DNA from: Pardosa pseudoannulata
Lineage: Eukaryota; Arthropoda; Arachnida; Araneae; Lycosidae
Reading direction: 5' to 3'
NCBI GenBank assembly: GCA_032207245.1
Contig: CM063507.1
Coordinates: forward strand, 96,223,406 to 96,287,405
Length of the DNA: 64,000 nt
Shown: positions 1 through 64,000 of the stretch, in pieces
Layout: every line of letters begins with the position of its first letter
Numbering within the stretch: the stretch's first letter is position 1
Made by a program: the position numbers and the translations under genes
The notes under the pieces: model-generated
What the model was told of the DNA's origin: nothing
Seen by the model: the letters and a program-made list of their open reading frames with translations, nothing else
Databases searched by the model: none

Positions 1-384
1 GTATCTTATTTTGTAAACCAAAACTGTGATATATTATACTTTAACATTAAAAAAAAAAATCATAAGAAATCAACAATAACAAACTTAACAGTATTTTTTA
101 CTATAAAATGCAATATACTGCATATTAACAGTTCAGTTCAAAGAATAAAAATGATCATTAGCATTTATTTAATATAAAAAATCAGTTTCGAAAGACAAAT
201 TTCAAAAGTTTGCAGGTAAGTAGATATATGTATTTTATTTTTTTACTTGGTACACAGATTTTATGATTAAAAAAATGAACTTCTTCATATAATAAAACTA
301 AATTTTTAAAAAGTTAAATTTTAATTAATAATGCATAAAAATCTTTTTCTAAATAGAGCAGAACTTTTTATTTTATAATGAATT

Positions 385-805
385 TATATATATATATATA
401 TTACGCTCGTCTGAACTCTCTCGAGCATACAATGCCTTACAGTCCAATACAAACAAGAAATAGCCCATTAAATGGGAAAGTCGAAAAGGAACCCGACGAA
501 ATAACATCCTGTAGGGCAGGACAAGAAGAAAGGTGATCTCCATGCATTGCGGCTGAAGCACAAAGAACACGGTTTGGTGAATCAGCAAGACCAACTTTGT
601 ACAGATGGGTCTGAAGAAAATCATGTCCAGTCTCAAGGCGGAAACAGGCCACAACCAATAGCTCTGGGCAAGGTGCCATATATTTGGCTATCCAAAAAAG
701 ACCATTTTTTTTTTGGAAGCAATATTCCTATAATGGCATAGTCGAGCCTTACGAACATGTTCACGGATGGCCCGCTTAATATTTCTTAGAGAGGCACCAA
801 GTTAT
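385..805 (-). mobile_element. 5'-truncated LINE, C-terminal end of pol
   Basis: In minus-strand frames it encodes FRLETGHDFLQTHLYKVG and a cysteine/histidine stretch of the form C-A-S-A-(x)-H-G-D-H-L-S-S-C-P, the usual C-terminus after RNase H in Jockey/I-like non-LTR elements. The insert is flanked by a 14-bp direct repeat, TTTTATAATGAATT (371-384 and 806-819). A TA run sits at the 3' end of the element. A diverged relative lies at 9269-9737. Confidence 0.75.
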
Positions 806-1479
806 TTTTATAATGAATTAAAAATCAGCTATTAATATATAAGAAGACTTAACAACTTGAAAAGTAGTATGCCCTTTTAATTAACACACACACACACACA
901 TATATATCTATATACAGAAATTCAAAAGCGAAAATGTAGCAATGTTGCACTAATGGATGAAAAATTTCTAATGTTGAAAACTGGTAATAATACTTAACTT
1001 ACCAGAGCAGTCAAATGTTTGCTCTGTGACTTTGATCAAAATTATTAAATTCCAGGTTTTTATTATTTTTAAAACTTACTACGCGAATTTTTGTATAATA
1101 TATAGCTACTAAAATTTTCAATTATTCTTTCTTTTTTCATTTTACCTAATAACTATATAAACTTTACCATATGTACTCATATGTTATCAACATGAGTGGT
1201 CTTTTGACTGCTGGAAAATATATGAAATTTTATACAGTTAACCACATTGAAATCTCAAATTTACTACTAATTGTAAGTTACTTATTACTCCCGACCCAGC
1301 AAAAGCCATACGGGAAATACGAATATTGGCTCTGCACAATTATTTGCAACGTGGTCAGTTCTATCTGTAATAATAAACTTTGGGTAGTAAATAAATAAAA
1401 ATAGTAAGCACTAATTTTTGTATTTTATTATTGGTGCATTATTCAAACACAAATTCAAAAATTTAGCTCAAAAATGTTA

Positions 1480-1912
1480 ATGTAAATGATAAAATTATTG
1501 GAAGAAATAAATATAAGCAAACTATGTTCTGAAATAGATAAAGAAAAAAATTCTGGGAGTGAAGATGGTATATATGATCTATTGGACACTGATTGAGCTA
1601 TTTAACATGGATAATGAGGAAGAGAACAATGTAAATGTGTTGGAGATGAAAAATAATGAGACTGTTCTCTAGTCCCAAAGCAAAATGTGAAGTGAATGAC
1701 CAGAATATTGAAACTTCAATTAATGGGCCTGTTTGGCAAAAAATTCAAAAAGGTTCTGGAAGGTTTCCTGCTTCATAATATTTTCAGAGAAATGTCGGGG
1801 CCAACAGAATATGCAAAATGCAATATTATGAAGGACAAAGTAAGGAATGCACTTTTGTTGATTCTTAACCAGAATATTATGAACATCGTGTTTATTTGAA
1901 AAGTAGTTTATC
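1480..1912 (+). pseudogene. piggyBac-like transposase fragment
   Basis: In one frame DQNIETSINGPVWQKIQKG and GRFPAS can be read. After a frame change, NIFREMSGPTEYAKCNIMKD and NALLLILNQNI follow. This is the N-terminal part of a piggyBac-family DDE transposase (NIFxExxGPTxYAxxxIxxG). It is preceded by a Glu/Asp-rich stretch with stops, as in the acidic N-terminus of the family. Frame breaks and the lack of a catalytic core make it a dead fragment. Confidence 0.6.
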
Positions 1913-2219
1913 TGACCACCATCAGAAGAAATAAGTATATGTATAAAATATCAGTAGGTTTAGTGTTAGTTTACTATACAGGTGGGAAAAGTAAATACAT
2001 TTCTGTATCCCAATTAAAAAAATATACATTTTGTAATGTATTTATGAAAAAAGAAAAAAAAAAATTAGTATTGATTATTTTTTTATGGTAGCAATATAAT
2101 GTCTACATTTCAAGAAAGAAATACCAAAAAAGCATATTTTAGAGAAATAAAAAGGGTGAATTTTTAGATATGTATTAATGTACAGTTAAAAAATAGTTTT
2201 CATATCAATTAAAAGTTAC

Positions 2220-62839
<60,620 letters not shown>

Positions 62840-62918
62840 CTATTAATATACAGTGAAAAAAATATTACGATTTAATATTTTAATATAAAAGAAATATTTA
62901 TTACCAACACTTTTATTA

Positions 62919-63650
62919 CAGGCTTGCAACTGCTGAGGTACTTTCAAAAAAGTGAGAAAAGTGACATATAATACAGAATAAGTGACTAAAAAGTGACTAA
63001 ACATTGAAAAAAAAAACGATTTTTTTTCTCCAATTGATTACAGATGCTATTATAAATATTTTTCTATTTATTTTAACTCTAAATCAAATAACTCATGCAA
63101 GACATGATTTTAGCATCAAATACGAAAAAGGTTAAAAAATTATGTTTAACACAACTCAACATCGCTTAAATCTTTTAAGAAAATCTATAAATTAGATTTG
63201 AATACATACAATACATTAATTTTATAATCACAATTTTCTGCATATATTAATGATGTTTTGAAATATGTATATAGCTAGATTAGAGTATCTAAACAAAAAC
63301 TGTGAAGAAAAAGAAAAAGAGAAATGTGTGCTTTGACATAAATTACTTTAATGTATTAAATGTACATTTCAGTACAAATGTAGATTTCAGGAACTTCTTT
63401 ACAACTTTTTAAAATCACTAAATTCTGGAAACCATATGACTAATTACATTTTAATAAGAAAAATAAAGATTAGAGCATCACCTTTTTCGTCTTTTATTAA
63501 AATATTTTGTTATTAATTCAAATTTTCTTTTTTCAACAATAGACTTTTGCTGTGATACACCATGAAAAAAGTGACTAAAAGTGACTGTTTGCTTAAAAAA
63601 GTGACTAAAAGTGATCAATAATAAAAAAAAGTGACAGAATTGCAAGCCTG
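62919..63650 (+). mobile_element. Family Y transposon copy 3, 6-bp target duplication
   Basis: A 732-bp family Y unit with inverted ends CAGGCTTGCAACTGC and (reverse) CAGGCTTGCAATTCT, flanked by TTATTA (62913-62918 and 63651-63656). The right tip keeps the clearest inverted repeat of the three copies. Confidence 0.85.
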
Positions 63651-63713
63651 TTATTACCCTGAAAGTAGTAAAAATATTTCAACAATTTTTAACCCACTTC
63701 TATATAAAGTTGG

Positions 63714-64000
63714 TTAAGGTTGGTTGATTGGTTGATTAGAATTTAGTGGTGCTAAATCCTCAAGGAACACACTGAACCAAACAAGACAAAAAACTAAATA
63801 CAACTAAAAAAATTTACAAGTGAAACTATTTCATTAATAAAGAAAAAAAGGTAAAACAGAAAAGAATAAGATGTTTAAAATGGGTTGAAAAACATTCAAC
63901 ACAAGTATGTAAAAAATTGAGCAAGACAAAAAATTAAAACAACAGATCTGCTAAGCCTGATTAAAAAGACATGATTAAAACTGAAAACAGAAAATGAAGA
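63714..64000 (-). mobile_element. LINE 3' end, runs off the window
   Basis: On the minus strand it ends CCTTGAGGATTTAGCACCAC followed by TAAATTC and a CAACCAATCAACCAACC tail, the same 3' terminus as the LINE at 11242-11875. The coding part would lie at or beyond the window edge. Confidence 0.7.

Larger units (their letters stand above)
1..2219 (-). other. Intron sequence after the last visible exon
   Basis: This is the 5' part of the next MEGF8 intron. It holds a LINE 3' end (385-805), a CA/TA microsatellite (about 883-915) and a piggyBac transposase remnant (about 1480-1912). I saw no further exon. Stretches 1-370, 920-1480 and 1913-2219 show nothing I can name. Confidence 0.7.
62840..64000 (-). 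other. Intron before the first visible exon
   Basis: It holds a family Y element (62919-63650) and the 3' end of a LINE (from about 63714). The upstream exon is not in the window. Confidence 0.7.

Overview
This is an intron-rich, strongly AT-rich eukaryotic window. It carries part of one large gene on the minus strand, in introns packed with transposons. The gene is a fragment of the MEGF8 family (multiple EGF-like domains 8; the Drosophila family member is CG7466, as I recall). I could build 19 internal exons from 62839 down to 2220. All 18 introns between them are GT-AG and every exon joins its neighbour in phase, giving about 1,234 residues with no stop. Neither the start codon nor the stop codon is in the window. 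The domain order is MEGF8-specific linker, PSI-type cysteine modules, calcium-binding EGF, EGF and laminin-EGF, CUB, EGF, six kelch blades, PSI start. The modules ahead of the CUB domain rule out attractin.

The organism is probably an arthropod. The non-LTR retrotransposon 3' ends, with CAACCAACC-type tails and a 'VILTRLRVGHCRLTH'-type C-terminus, together with the SINE, mariner and Helitron mix, remind me of chelicerates such as spiders. That placement is inference.

Layout from right to left, following transcription. 62649-62839, 58845-59069 and 55423-55614 encode the linker. 50103-50339, 48763-48866, 43514-43663 and 40621-40766 encode PSI-like modules. 39764-39965 and 36092-36283 encode EGF modules, and 31154-31330 a laminin-type EGF. 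27253-27420 and 25302-25683 encode the CUB domain, and 22938-23222 closes an EGF and starts the kelch propeller. 20308-20469, 16185-16359, 12066-12244, 7237-7381 and 4909-5158 are one kelch blade per exon. 2220-2358 continues the cysteine-rich part after the propeller.

The introns hold many mobile elements whose ends and target-site duplications (TSDs) can be read directly: two Helitron families, four CAG-ended families with 6-bp TSDs, two hAT-like elements with 8-bp TSDs, piggyBac-like elements with TTAA, mariner and pogo/Tigger-like elements with TA, a TA-flanked MITE with an empty site visible inside related Helitrons, several 5'-truncated LINEs with TSDs, a tRNA-derived SINE and a decayed Ty3/gypsy reverse transcriptase. 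No other host gene, RNA gene or CRISPR array was found. The most distinctive signal is the set of CAG-ended elements sharing 6-bp TSDs, seven of which (two families) have TSDs ending in TA.
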